Below are positions 39,066-47,455 of a stretch of 64,000 nucleotides of DNA, one piece after another. Numbering within the stretch: position 1 is the first letter of the stretch; the number at the start of each line of letters is the position of its first letter. The notes under the pieces are model-generated. The model was given only the letters and a program-made list of their open reading frames with translations. It ran no database searches and was not told the origin of the DNA. A program made the translations under genes and the position numbers. This DNA is from Tritrichomonas musculus (taxonomy: Eukaryota > Parabasalia > Tritrichomonadida > Tritrichomonadidae), in the NCBI GenBank assembly GCA_039105265.1, contig JAPFFF010000005.1, positions 2,899,501 to 2,963,500 on the forward strand, in the 5' to 3' direction.

Positions 39066-40881
39066 GCATCATTTGTCTGTCATTTTTTTGTCCCTTAACT
39101 TCATACAAACCATTCTTGAACCCAACAACTCTATACTTTCCTGGCTGTACATTTGACCTTCTCTTCATCATTCCATCCTTTTCGTTATACAATTTTACCG
39201 ACATCCCTTTTGGCAAATAGAATCCTTTACTCGTCATTATGTCATAATTCTCTTTACAAATATTCATCACAATCAACGATTCCAGTTCTTTATCTTCATG
39301 AACCATCCTCGGAGACACACTTTTTCCGGCATTTTTTGAGAGCGTTTTATGAGGTGCGTTATTATATTGCCTCACTAATTCTTCCATTATCGATGGAGAA
39401 ATTATCCCAATTCCAATATTGTAAGCCATATCTCTCAGTGTTCTGATGACTCTATCTATCAGTCCCAAAGAACTGTGCATCGGGTCTGTTTTTACCTGTT
39501 TTTGCTCCTTTTTCATGAAGTCTGGATAGTTTCCCATTCTCATTCTTGGTGCAGTTTGCCACTCAATTCTATGAGCTCTATAGTATTCTTGTGCCTTTCT
39601 TGAGTTAAAAGAACCCTCTCCATCAAACGTCAAGCTTTTTATTACAACACCTGATTGCAGCAATTTATCGAGGGTTTTCAGGTATATATCTGCTGATTTA
39701 TCATATTTCGCGAATTTCTGATGCTTTTCTTCCTCTTTCTCATCACCAAACAATATCTGATTTACCAACGCAACATACAAATATCTTGTATTGACATTTA
39801 TCATGACCAAATAACATAATTTATCAACAAACATCAAATCGATAATATAAGAATTTCTTGACGAAACTTTATGGAGCTGATACATCTTCGCGTTCTTTTT
39901 CAGCGGAAAGTATGATGTGTTCTCGGCTATTTTGACCTGCTTCTCGGGAAACAAACTCTTCAAAGCTCTTATTTTACTCACTGTTTTGAACCCAATAATA
40001 TTTTGCTCCTGAGGAATTTCATAGGTTGAATATGTCGTTGGCTGGAAATAAAATTTATTGATGTATCTATTGTATCTCTCGTCTTCGGACAAACTACTCT
40101 CTCCCCAATTCCTACTGACTCTATTAAATTCCTCTTTATTTAGCAGTCTTTCATGATTATAAACAACAAATTCGTTCAATTTATTGCTGAATGTATCTCT
40201 CAAAACAGGTCTTTTAGGTCTTTGTCTCTTTTCCCATTCCCCAATAAATTCGTCATAAATTTGTTGTATATCATCATCTTGAATCACAATTCTTGTATAA
40301 ACTCTGGGTGTATCTTCAAAGAGATATATGTGTTTATTCCCTTCATTTTGCTGAATAAAATCTCTGACAGCACCAAATTGTGGCCTGTTTTTGTTGGTCA
40401 ATTTTTGTCTGAACAATTCTTCTTTGGCTCTTTCACAAGCATCTTTGTACCTGGATTCATTGACTCTTTTGATGCCTTCTTTTAGTTGTTCTATCCTTGC
40501 AAAAAGCAATCTATCGATTCTGTCTTGGTTGATTCTCAAGAAATTATTTACGTGTTGAATGTCTGTTCGAGTAAAAGCGTGGTTATAAGTAAATTTTCTC
40601 CCATGATTGAAGCAATAAGAATCATCGTCCATATAGTCCAAATAGTCGTCCAAAGAGTCTATTTTCTGATTTCCTAGCCATTCCAGTATCCTCTCAGCTT
40701 TATAATTTACTTTTTGTTGAGGGTCAGAAAGGCATCTACAAAATATCCGAATTTTATTGCTGATCATCAGGACATCCCCGTCATTGCCTCTCAACATATC
40801 GTCTATCGGCAAGTTTGTTTCCGATATGATATGATTTATTATTTCATCCGAGTTATTGTAAAGCAATTTACTTGTATTCAT
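39043..40881 (-). CDS. Maverick integrase (rve/retroviral-type)
   Basis: 612 residues with ATG at 40879-40881. It inserts the element into the genome. The rve core has Asp in YIIDLMFVDK (near residue 346) and Asp in LTFDGEGSF (near 418). At the usual third acidic position the sequence is GLIDRVIRTLRDM (near 475), with Asp where Glu is typical and wider spacing than the D-D35-E of retroviruses. The C-terminus (GKYRVVGFKNGLYEVKG) looks like a small SH3/chromo-type fold. The N-terminal 340 residues are helical and lack a family I can name. The stop overlaps the 3' end of polB. The usual Maverick partners, integrase and polB, are therefore both present. Confidence 0.87.
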   Translation of the reverse strand: MNTSKLLYNNSDEIINHIISETNLPIDDMLRGNDGDVLMISNKIRIFCRCLSDPQQKVNYKAERILEWLGNQKIDSLDDYLDYMDDDSYCFNHGRKFTYNHAFTRTDIQHVNNFLRINQDRIDRLLFARIEQLKEGIKRVNESRYKDACERAKEELFRQKLTNKNRPQFGAVRDFIQQNEGNKHIYLFEDTPRVYTRIVIQDDDIQQIYDEFIGEWEKRQRPKRPVLRDTFSNKLNEFVVYNHERLLNKEEFNRVSRNWGESSLSEDERYNRYINKFYFQPTTYSTYEIPQEQNIIGFKTVSKIRALKSLFPEKQVKIAENTSYFPLKKNAKMYQLHKVSSRNSYIIDLMFVDKLCYLVMINVNTRYLYVALVNQILFGDEKEEEKHQKFAKYDKSADIYLKTLDKLLQSGVVIKSLTFDGEGSFNSRKAQEYYRAHRIEWQTAPRMRMGNYPDFMKKEQKQVKTDPMHSSLGLIDRVIRTLRDMAYNIGIGIISPSIMEELVRQYNNAPHKTLSKNAGKSVSPRMVHEDKELESLIVMNICKENYDIMTSKGFYLPKGMSVKLYNEKDGMMKRRSNVQPGKYRVVGFKNGLYEVKGQKNDRQMMPRWKIDW

Positions 40882-40898
40882 TTTTTATTTGGTAGAAT

Positions 40899-41294
40899 GT
40901 CCCTCAACTTAACGCCTCAAAAACAGTCTCTCGTTCCAATTCGCTGTCTGATTTAAAGAACTACAATCAGCTTGATTCCCTTGAGCAAAAAAATAAATTT
41001 CTTGAAATGCTCGTTTCTGTCTATGAGGACAATCCACTAAAAGTGAATGCTTATCTCGTTTGTAATACCACATCTCTCATGAATATGATTAAACTCTTGA
41101 CCGACGCAGATAAAGTCGAATTAGTATTGGACGAAGACATCGCCTGTAATTCCTGTTGTTCCTCCGATAAATTGATATATATTTCGAAGATTCTCATAAC
41201 GAAAAACAACAAGACAGAAGACATGAAATATGCCTACAATGACATTTACTCACAGTTCATCAAGTATGGTATAAGTCTCAAAATATGTGTTTAA
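40899..41294 (+). CDS. Small Maverick protein of unknown function, start uncertain (possible frameshift)
   Basis: The first in-frame ATG is at 41007, giving 95 residues (MLVSVYEDNPLKVNAYLVCN...). The same frame is open and protein-like upstream to 40899 (…SDLKNYNQLDSLEQKNKFLE). An ATG at 40897 lies one frame away. A one-base shift right after that ATG would make a longer protein, so a recent frameshift is possible. It is divergent from the integrase and its end overlaps the convergent fibre gene by 4 bp. I do not recognise the family. Confidence 0.5.
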   Translation, partial: VPQLNASKTVSRSNSLSDLKNYNQLDSLEQKNKFLEMLVSVYEDNPLKVNAYLVCNTTSLMNMIKLLTDADKVELVLDEDIACNSCCSSDKLIYISKILITKNNKTEDMKYAYNDIYSQFIKYGISLKICV

Positions 41295-42286
41295 GATTTG
41301 AAAATAGCCAATATATGTTCGTTTATTTTTGCACTTACTTTGCCCACAATACTTTGTTGAATCTTTAAAGTCATGGCATAATCCTCATCCAAAATCCTTC
41401 CGTCATATAGAATTACATCTCCTATTTGATACAAATTAGCGTCATCAACATAAAATAAATAGTCTCCGTGTATAGCGAATTTGACGCATCCGTTTTCTGA
41501 ATCTACCTCTACAATGACACCAACAAATTCCTTCCATGAACCGTCTATGATTACAGAGCAAATACAGTCTGTGGTGTCTTCTGCTGTCGAACTGACGAAC
41601 ATATTTTTTTGTTGGTCTCTTCTGTACACATGACCTGATAAAAATACTGGTTTTCCAATCTTATAGTCCGATATTTCTTCGCCCACTTCTATCGGGGCAT
41701 AATGAGTATTTGAGCCGTTTGATGATATTTTGCCAGAAACATATAAATTTGAATCAATTGTTGTATTTCTTGCTGAACCAAACATTTGAAATGACTGAAA
41801 TCTATGACCATCAACAAATATAAATACTTCGCCAGTATCAGCAGATTTTGAAGACCTATACATAAAGACTGAATTATATTTACTATCATATCCAAAAGTA
41901 ATTAAAGCAAGAGTATTAGCATCAATAGAACTAAAGAAACTTGCAATATTACTTTCGGTACTATTAACCGATAATGAACCTTCATCATTTTTTGCTACAT
42001 ATTTAGTCAAATCGACAGGTTCTGGAATTTCTGTTTTTAATGCGTATTTTCTTTCTGCGGTTGTTTTTGTATCATAATTTGACAAATCGACAGGTTCTGG
42101 AATATCTGTTATCAATGCAAAATTGTTCGACACATATCTTGCCGAATAAGCGTTTTTGTCTGTTGGTTCGATATTTTTGGTTATTGAACATAATAAAATT
42201 TCCGGTGTTTCACCAGTTCCTGGATTGATTAATTCATGGCTGTGATACAGAATCCAAAGACCAGAACTACTTCCTTCCATACGCAT
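41291..42286 (-). CDS. Fibre/spike-like Maverick protein
   Basis: 331 residues. The N-terminal third has short repeats ending ERKYALKTEIPEPVDLTKY, the kind of YALK-type segment seen in trimeric phage tail-fibre shafts. The C-terminal part (APIEVGEEISDYKIGKPVFLSG...) is beta-rich and could be a receptor-binding or knob domain. No signal peptide or membrane segment is visible. It starts 12 bases after the stop of the upstream fibre gene on the same strand, suggesting coordinated expression. Assignment as a virion attachment protein is inference from repeat style. Confidence 0.55.
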   Translation of the reverse strand: MRMEGSSSGLWILYHSHELINPGTGETPEILLCSITKNIEPTDKNAYSARYVSNNFALITDIPEPVDLSNYDTKTTAERKYALKTEIPEPVDLTKYVAKNDEGSLSVNSTESNIASFFSSIDANTLALITFGYDSKYNSVFMYRSSKSADTGEVFIFVDGHRFQSFQMFGSARNTTIDSNLYVSGKISSNGSNTHYAPIEVGEEISDYKIGKPVFLSGHVYRRDQQKNMFVSSTAEDTTDCICSVIIDGSWKEFVGVIVEVDSENGCVKFAIHGDYLFYVDDANLYQIGDVILYDGRILDEDYAMTLKIQQSIVGKVSAKINEHILAIFKS

Positions 42287-42298
42287 TATCTGAGAGGG

Positions 42299-44239
42299 TT
42301 AATCATCATCATTGTAAGAATAATCTACATGAACATAATGAGCCGTATAAAAATTGTTTGATGAAACAATATCCAGTCCATATTGCTCAATCATTTCATT
42401 ATATTTGTCGTAATCCAAATCAGGAATTGTATTATTTTCAATTTTGAATTGAATCGTTGTTTGTCCCTCAATAATTTCAGGAATCTCACTTTTTACTTGG
42501 TCAATAGCACGGGTCAATTCTGTTTTCTGAGCAAAATTATTTTTTACGAAATTTATGTTTGGAATACAATATTCGTCATAAACTTCAGGTTCGTATGAAT
42601 AACTTACAGACTCTAGGTCCACAACATAATTACCGTTATATCTGAATGTTCCACCGTAATAGAAAAAGTATATAGAAAAAGTATTTTCACCTTTCTTGTA
42701 ATGATAATATTCCGCGTCTTCATTATCATACAAATATTCTCCTGAAATATCTTCGTTATTACAAGAGCCTTTCACAAAAAGAGATGATTTCTTTAATATG
42801 TTGCATAAATCTCCATCCAAATTTGTGATATAAGTTTCTTTATCTTCATCATTTGTTGTTCCATTTACGAATTTTGTAGCGATTGATAATTCTTGAGATA
42901 TTTTCTCAGTTGATAATATATCTGTTTTTAACGCATATTTTCCATCCGCTTCTTCCATTGAAATATATCCCGATAAATCGACTGTTTTGAGCTGTTTCAT
43001 ATGATTATCTATCAATTTTTTGACTGCCTTTGCAGTAATCAGCTGTTTATTAGTCAATTCTTCGCCCAACAAAATCGGTTTCTGTTCTCTTGTCATCGAC
43101 ATAATCCAAGCAGCTGAAGGACAATTTTCTGCATATACATCTAAATACGGAACATTTATCCGAAAATCTTCATACTCTCCGTCTATTTTAATCTCCTCAT
43201 TGTCATCAACTCCATAACAAAGATATCGGAAACATTTCTTGTCAAACGCCTCTATTTCTTCAATAAATTCCAGCGCGGTTCGAATCTCTCTTGGAGCAGC
43301 AAGAACATCAACGTCCCGAACCATTGCCTCCGCTCCTTCTGAAACCTCTTCACCAGCAAAACAAAATCTTTTTACCTTTGATATTCCCTCTGCCGCCAAC
43401 GATAAAAGCGCCTTTGGACCGCCGACAAAATTAACTGTGGCACCAGCTATACACACAACATCTTTGATATAATTAAACCAATTTGTCTTGTTTTTCATAT
43501 CGTTTAGTTGTTTTTGGAGGTTTGAATAAAGATTTTGCAGCTCAGATATTCTATTATTTGCTATATCTACTGTATTTCCCAAAGAATTTAGAACAAAAAG
43601 ATGAGACTCAATATTTTCCCCAATAACGACACCAGAAGTCTGTATATTACAGTTTGTGTATAAAGTACTGCATGCCTCAGGTCTTGGTACGACAGAATAA
43701 TACCCACATCCTGCTAGAAACTCAAAAGTATTTCCTCCTTCTTTATACGAAACATCTGGTATCGGAAAAATTACTTCTTTGTCAGAGGGCATATAAAGTA
43801 TCAATCCATAAGGAGAATTCCCAATATCTATTCGGCTATTGTAGTGGAAAGGAATATATTTATAACAATTTTCTGAAACAACTTTATAGTACGATTCTGA
43901 CTCATAACTGCTATGAGAATACCCAAATTCAGAGGTATATTCTATTCCGTTTATATTTAGACTTGCCGAAAAGTTGCATGACTCTTTCTTGGTACATTTC
44001 AGTAGAACACTCCAATATCCGTCTTTATCTTCGTATTTTGCCACTTCGCAATCGTTAAATGTACAAAGTCCTTTCTCAACAATGACTTCAAAAGGATTTT
44101 TGTCGGAATAATTATGTATCCAATTCCTTAGGACGTATCTATTTGTGTCGTTTTGCTCAATGAAAATTCCTTGATATGTATGTTTGAAGAACTCAGTTTC
44201 TCCTTTGATTGATTTGGAGCCAGGAATATTGTATGACAA
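42299..44239 (-). CDS. Fibre-like Maverick protein, probably the 3' part of a gene broken by a frameshift
   Basis: About 646 residues. The open frame begins without an ATG (TTG at 44239, with in-frame codons back to about 44315) and no Met occurs in the first ~150 residues. The upstream gene (44259-45092) ends exactly here in another frame. A single-base shift in the A-rich stretch near 44262 would join the two. The protein is beta-rich at the N-terminus, then has a coiled stretch (NRISELQNLYSNLQKQLND), a hydrophobic Gly/Ala segment and a shaft-like repeat (MEEADGKYALKTDI) also found in the 41291 gene. A role in virion attachment is inferred. Confidence 0.55.
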   Translation of the reverse strand: MSYNIPGSKSIKGETEFFKHTYQGIFIEQNDTNRYVLRNWIHNYSDKNPFEVIVEKGLCTFNDCEVAKYEDKDGYWSVLLKCTKKESCNFSASLNINGIEYTSEFGYSHSSYESESYYKVVSENCYKYIPFHYNSRIDIGNSPYGLILYMPSDKEVIFPIPDVSYKEGGNTFEFLAGCGYYSVVPRPEACSTLYTNCNIQTSGVVIGENIESHLFVLNSLGNTVDIANNRISELQNLYSNLQKQLNDMKNKTNWFNYIKDVVCIAGATVNFVGGPKALLSLAAEGISKVKRFCFAGEEVSEGAEAMVRDVDVLAAPREIRTALEFIEEIEAFDKKCFRYLCYGVDDNEEIKIDGEYEDFRINVPYLDVYAENCPSAAWIMSMTREQKPILLGEELTNKQLITAKAVKKLIDNHMKQLKTVDLSGYISMEEADGKYALKTDILSTEKISQELSIATKFVNGTTNDEDKETYITNLDGDLCNILKKSSLFVKGSCNNEDISGEYLYDNEDAEYYHYKKGENTFSIYFFYYGGTFRYNGNYVVDLESVSYSYEPEVYDEYCIPNINFVKNNFAQKTELTRAIDQVKSEIPEIIEGQTTIQFKIENNTIPDLDYDKYNEMIEQYGLDIVSSNNFYTAHYVHVDYSYNDDD

Positions 44240-44258
44240 ATTATTGCCGACCCATTCA

Positions 44259-45092
44259 TTATTTTGCTTTGTGAGCTTGAAATCTGTACCAAATACCTCT
44301 TAGATGGAACTCAAAAGTTTGTCCATCTAAGAGCTTGTCAAATTCTTCTGTTCCGGGAATATAGCCCCAATCAGCGTAATAATATTGTTCATTTTCTGTG
44401 CAGCCAAATGACTTCATCTCATAGAAATTCGGTAAAGGAGAAGTATAAAGTTTGAGACAATTTTCTGCATCGACATTATTACATTTGATATTTATGAGGT
44501 TAGATTCCTTGTTTGAAATATATTGCTTAACCTTTCCTGTAAAGTTTATTTTCATGAAACCAGAAGTAAAGAGGTCAAAAGGATTATCAAGAGATTCCTT
44601 ACTCATATAAATTCGGGCGGATAATTCGTTTTCAATATAGGAAATTGCGTTATTTGAGTCGATTTTGGGATTCGTAAATTTTCCTGTTTTTGTGTCTATT
44701 TTTGCTTCCCCAAACGTTGAACAGTTTATTGTAAAAACATTTCCTGAATAGTCAGATGGAATATCTATTTTGATTTCCAATATATTGTATTCGTCATTTT
44801 CTGCTTTCGACAAGGAGTTTAAATCAAGGGAATAGGCATCAAGACCATCTTCATATGATAATTCATTAACTGAGCCAGGGGACATTTCCAAAGAGGTTAT
44901 TCGTTCTTCATGGTTAATGAGCTGAGATTTCAGAGAGATTCCTCCCAAATTTATATCTTCTCCAACGGTCAAATCTTGTTCGATATCAGCTGTTTTGGCG
45001 TTTATTTCATCACAATTTATTGAGGAAGGATTCTTTGAACCACCTATAAATGCACCGTCTAAAGCGTTCTGTTTAGTCAGTATTGCGGTCAT
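44259..45092 (-). CDS. Fibre-like Maverick protein, N-terminal part
   Basis: 277 residues from the ATG at 45092. The N-terminus (AFIGGSKNPSSINCDEINAK, then IEQDLTVGEDINLGGISLKSQL) has the repeating beta-strand style of fibre shafts, followed by a heptad stretch (HEERITSLE). The rest is a beta-rich domain. It ends at a TAA where the next frame takes over, so it is probably the N-terminal third of one long fibre gene split by a frameshift. It diverges from the 45107 gene with a 14-base gap. Confidence 0.5.
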   Translation of the reverse strand: MTAILTKQNALDGAFIGGSKNPSSINCDEINAKTADIEQDLTVGEDINLGGISLKSQLINHEERITSLEMSPGSVNELSYEDGLDAYSLDLNSLSKAENDEYNILEIKIDIPSDYSGNVFTINCSTFGEAKIDTKTGKFTNPKIDSNNAISYIENELSARIYMSKESLDNPFDLFTSGFMKINFTGKVKQYISNKESNLINIKCNNVDAENCLKLYTSPLPNFYEMKSFGCTENEQYYYADWGYIPGTEEFDKLLDGQTFEFHLRGIWYRFQAHKAK

Positions 45093-45106
45093 TTATTAAG
45101 TATTAA

Positions 45107-45571
45107 ATGCCTAAGACATACTTCATTACCAAGAAATACAACAATATTTTGCCCTCAGAATTCACAAATTCATTGAATAAACGATATATTTCCTTCCAAT
45201 TTTGTCGAGCCACCTGTAATGGATATCTGGACGGAGAAACAGAAATGCACGCTTCATTTATTCAAAGAGATGAGTACGAAGATTCTCTTGTCTGGTACGC
45301 CAATTTGACTCCTCCGGACGATAATAGGAAATACGAATTTGTCGGGACAAAAAGAGAGTTTAGGATATGGTTCACAGACGCTGAAGGGAACGAAATAAAG
45401 CCTGACAATTTCACTGTTTTCTTGAAGTTAGAGTACTCAGGATTCAGCATTGAGGATGTGCAAAAAAATATTTTTTTAGACTATTTGTTGCTTAAGCGTA
45501 CGGACAATGTCCCTAGGCGTTTTACGGGTAGCCTTGTGGAACGCCAGTCTGATAATATTCGACTCCATTAA
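45107..45571 (+). CDS. Small Maverick structural-type protein, 3' end altered
   Basis: 154 residues starting MPKTYFITKKYNNILPSEF. The body (about residues 1-120) looks like one compact beta-rich domain (FQFCRATCNGYLDG..., REFRIWFTDAEGN). The end (…VPRRFTGSLVERQSDNIRLH) is read from the antisense of another short coding-looking segment that abuts the terminal repeat, so the native C-terminus is uncertain. I cannot name the family. A capsid vertex or minor capsid role is possible but not shown. Confidence 0.5.
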   Translation: MPKTYFITKKYNNILPSEFTNSLNKRYISFQFCRATCNGYLDGETEMHASFIQRDEYEDSLVWYANLTPPDDNRKYEFVGTKREFRIWFTDAEGNEIKPDNFTVFLKLEYSGFSIEDVQKNIFLDYLLLKRTDNVPRRFTGSLVERQSDNIRLH

Positions 45572-45578
45572 CACTCCA

Positions 45579-45928
45579 AAGTCGATTTGCCATCTTCTTG
45601 GTGAGTATTCTAATTTTTCCATTATTTGATTCACGATTTCTTGTTGTGAGTTGTTCTCCGTTTTGAGAGGTTGTTCAGCTTGTTTGGGTTGTTCTTCTTG
45701 TTTGGGTTGTTGCGCGGGTGTGTTGTTCTTGCCTTTAAAATACCAGTACATAGCATTATAGTTGTCTAAATCTCCATCGTACCCTTCATACTTAGCACAT
45801 TCTCGGATGTCATAATAGAATTCTTCTTGTGAGTTCCAATAATATGAAAAGTCGTGTTGTAGTTTCTCGTTTATTATCAATTCAAATAGTTCTTGTAATT
45901 TTTCGGGAGTAGCTTCGGAGAGTCTCAT
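45579..45928 (-). pseudogene. polB 5' fragment in the right terminal repeat
   Basis: The ATG at 45926-45928 and ~117 codons are identical to the start of polB at 35646. After RRWQIDF the match ends at the inner edge of the inverted repeat. The frame then runs into unrelated codons (…ATRKTPRDIVRTLKQQIV) to 45476. It is a by-product of the inverted repeat extending into the gene. Confidence 0.9.
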
Positions 45929-46277
45929 TTTTGCAATGAAGATAAAAAATAAAAAATATAAAAAATTTATACCACTTATCGTGGATGAGAAAATTTCCAA
46001 AAAATATTTTTTTCAAAAAAGTTGAAATATATTGATAGGTCCAAAATCACGCATTTATTAGTGGGTATGACAAACATCTTTTTGAACCCAAATTGTTGAG
46101 TGAAAATAGGGGGGTCAAGTATGGGGATACTTAAGAAATTGTTGGATAACTTTTTGAGTCAAAAAAGGGCTAAAATGAGGTGTTTGAGACCAAAAAAGTG
46201 CCAAAAATAAGGTGTTTTCAAAGGGTTTGAGGGGATTGAAGACCGGAGGTCTGAAATCACCGCAAACATATACTACT

Positions 46278-46834
46278 AAAATTTGAATCATATATAAATT
46301 TTTACTAAATAAATGTAAATAAAAAATAGAAATATACATATATACGAAAAATAGCGAAAAAAAATATTTGAATTTAAACAACCAGATAAGTATTCATTTT
46401 ATAAATTTATTCGAAATTAAAATATCTTAATTTCCAAGCGAAAAATTATTCGTTATTATACTAGTTATATAATTACATGTTCATATAAAATAATATAGTA
46501 TAATATAATCTGGATCATATGAAGGGATTTATGTGACTATACCTTTGTTCTAAATAACTTAACATTATATTATTTTAATATTCAACTGTCTTGCCCGGAA
46601 ATCGAAAATAAACAAACTTTTTTGATTACTCATTCAAAAAGTTGAAATTTTCAACTTTTTGAAATAAATGTATTCAAAAAGTGAATTGTATGAGCTTAAT
46701 TCAAAAAGTTTTGCTCTGAAAAAGCAATTTTATTTAAACTATCAAAATTGAATGCATTCAGAAAAATAGTAAAAACAAATAAAAATCATCATATTAGCCG
46801 CCAAATTTAAGTCACTGCGAGCCGCCAAATTCTT
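46278..46834. other. Intergenic AT-rich spacer, mirror of 34740-35296
   Basis: Same content as the left-arm spacer: no gene, and dense CTTTTTGAA words in both orientations. Confidence 0.5.
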
Positions 46835-47076
46835 TCAATGGAGCTTATTGGTGTTTCTGCCCTTGAATATTGTAATACCTAGCCTTTTTTCAATTGCTAA
46901 TTTGTAATATTTGTTTGATTCTTCTTTGTTAAAATGAAAATTTTGGCCATAATAAAGAATATATTCAATTATATAAAAAGGTGATCACCTGATGGGTCCA
47001 TCTTTACATCTATTATTTTCAGATATTTTTTCAAATGTTCTTTATCTGTTTCATCTCCTTCTCCTTTGTAAATCAT
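46835..47076 (-). pseudogene. Sel1-like repeat gene relic, right copy
   Basis: Mirror of 34498-34739, with ATG at 47074-47076 and the same TAA plus frameshift, so the damage predates the duplication of the arms. Confidence 0.4.
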
Positions 47077-47455
47077 AGTTACAATAAATTAAACTGATGA
47101 TTTATATCATTATGATGCTGACATTTTGTAATATTTAAATAAAAACATTATAAATATCAAGATATATTTAAAAAATATATTCAATAGAATATTCAAATAT
47201 TCAGAAAAAGTTATCATGATATTATCATGAAAAATTCACACAAAAACCAAAACAAAAACGTTTTTTTATAATTTACAATAGTAGGAATAATGAAGCCAAT
47301 ATTCTATTTCAATATTTCGTTGTTTAAATGTTCAAAAAGTGGTTCGAAGGTCAGTGTTGGCAACTTTTTCATCTCACGATATTAAAAAAAAAAAAAAAAA
47401 AAATATTAAAAAATTAAAAAATCAGAGCTTTAATCCAATGATAACGAAATAACTT

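Larger units (their letters stand above)
35297..46277. mobile_element. Central Maverick/Polinton element (about 11 kb) with 700-bp terminal inverted repeats
   Basis: Both ends start AGTAGTATATGTTTGCGGTG (35297 on plus, 46277 on minus). The inverted repeats are 35297-35996 and 45579-46277. They include the first ~117 codons of polB. The interior encodes protein-primed DNA polymerase B, a retroviral-type integrase and fibre-like proteins, which defines the Maverick class. Packaging ATPase, major capsid and protease genes are absent, so this is an internally deleted, non-autonomous element. Because the inverted repeat continues 8 kb outside the termini, no direct target duplication exists. The exact ends therefore rest on the AG start and on similarity to the other Maverick end (AGTAGT...GGTGATTT). 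Confidence 0.75.
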
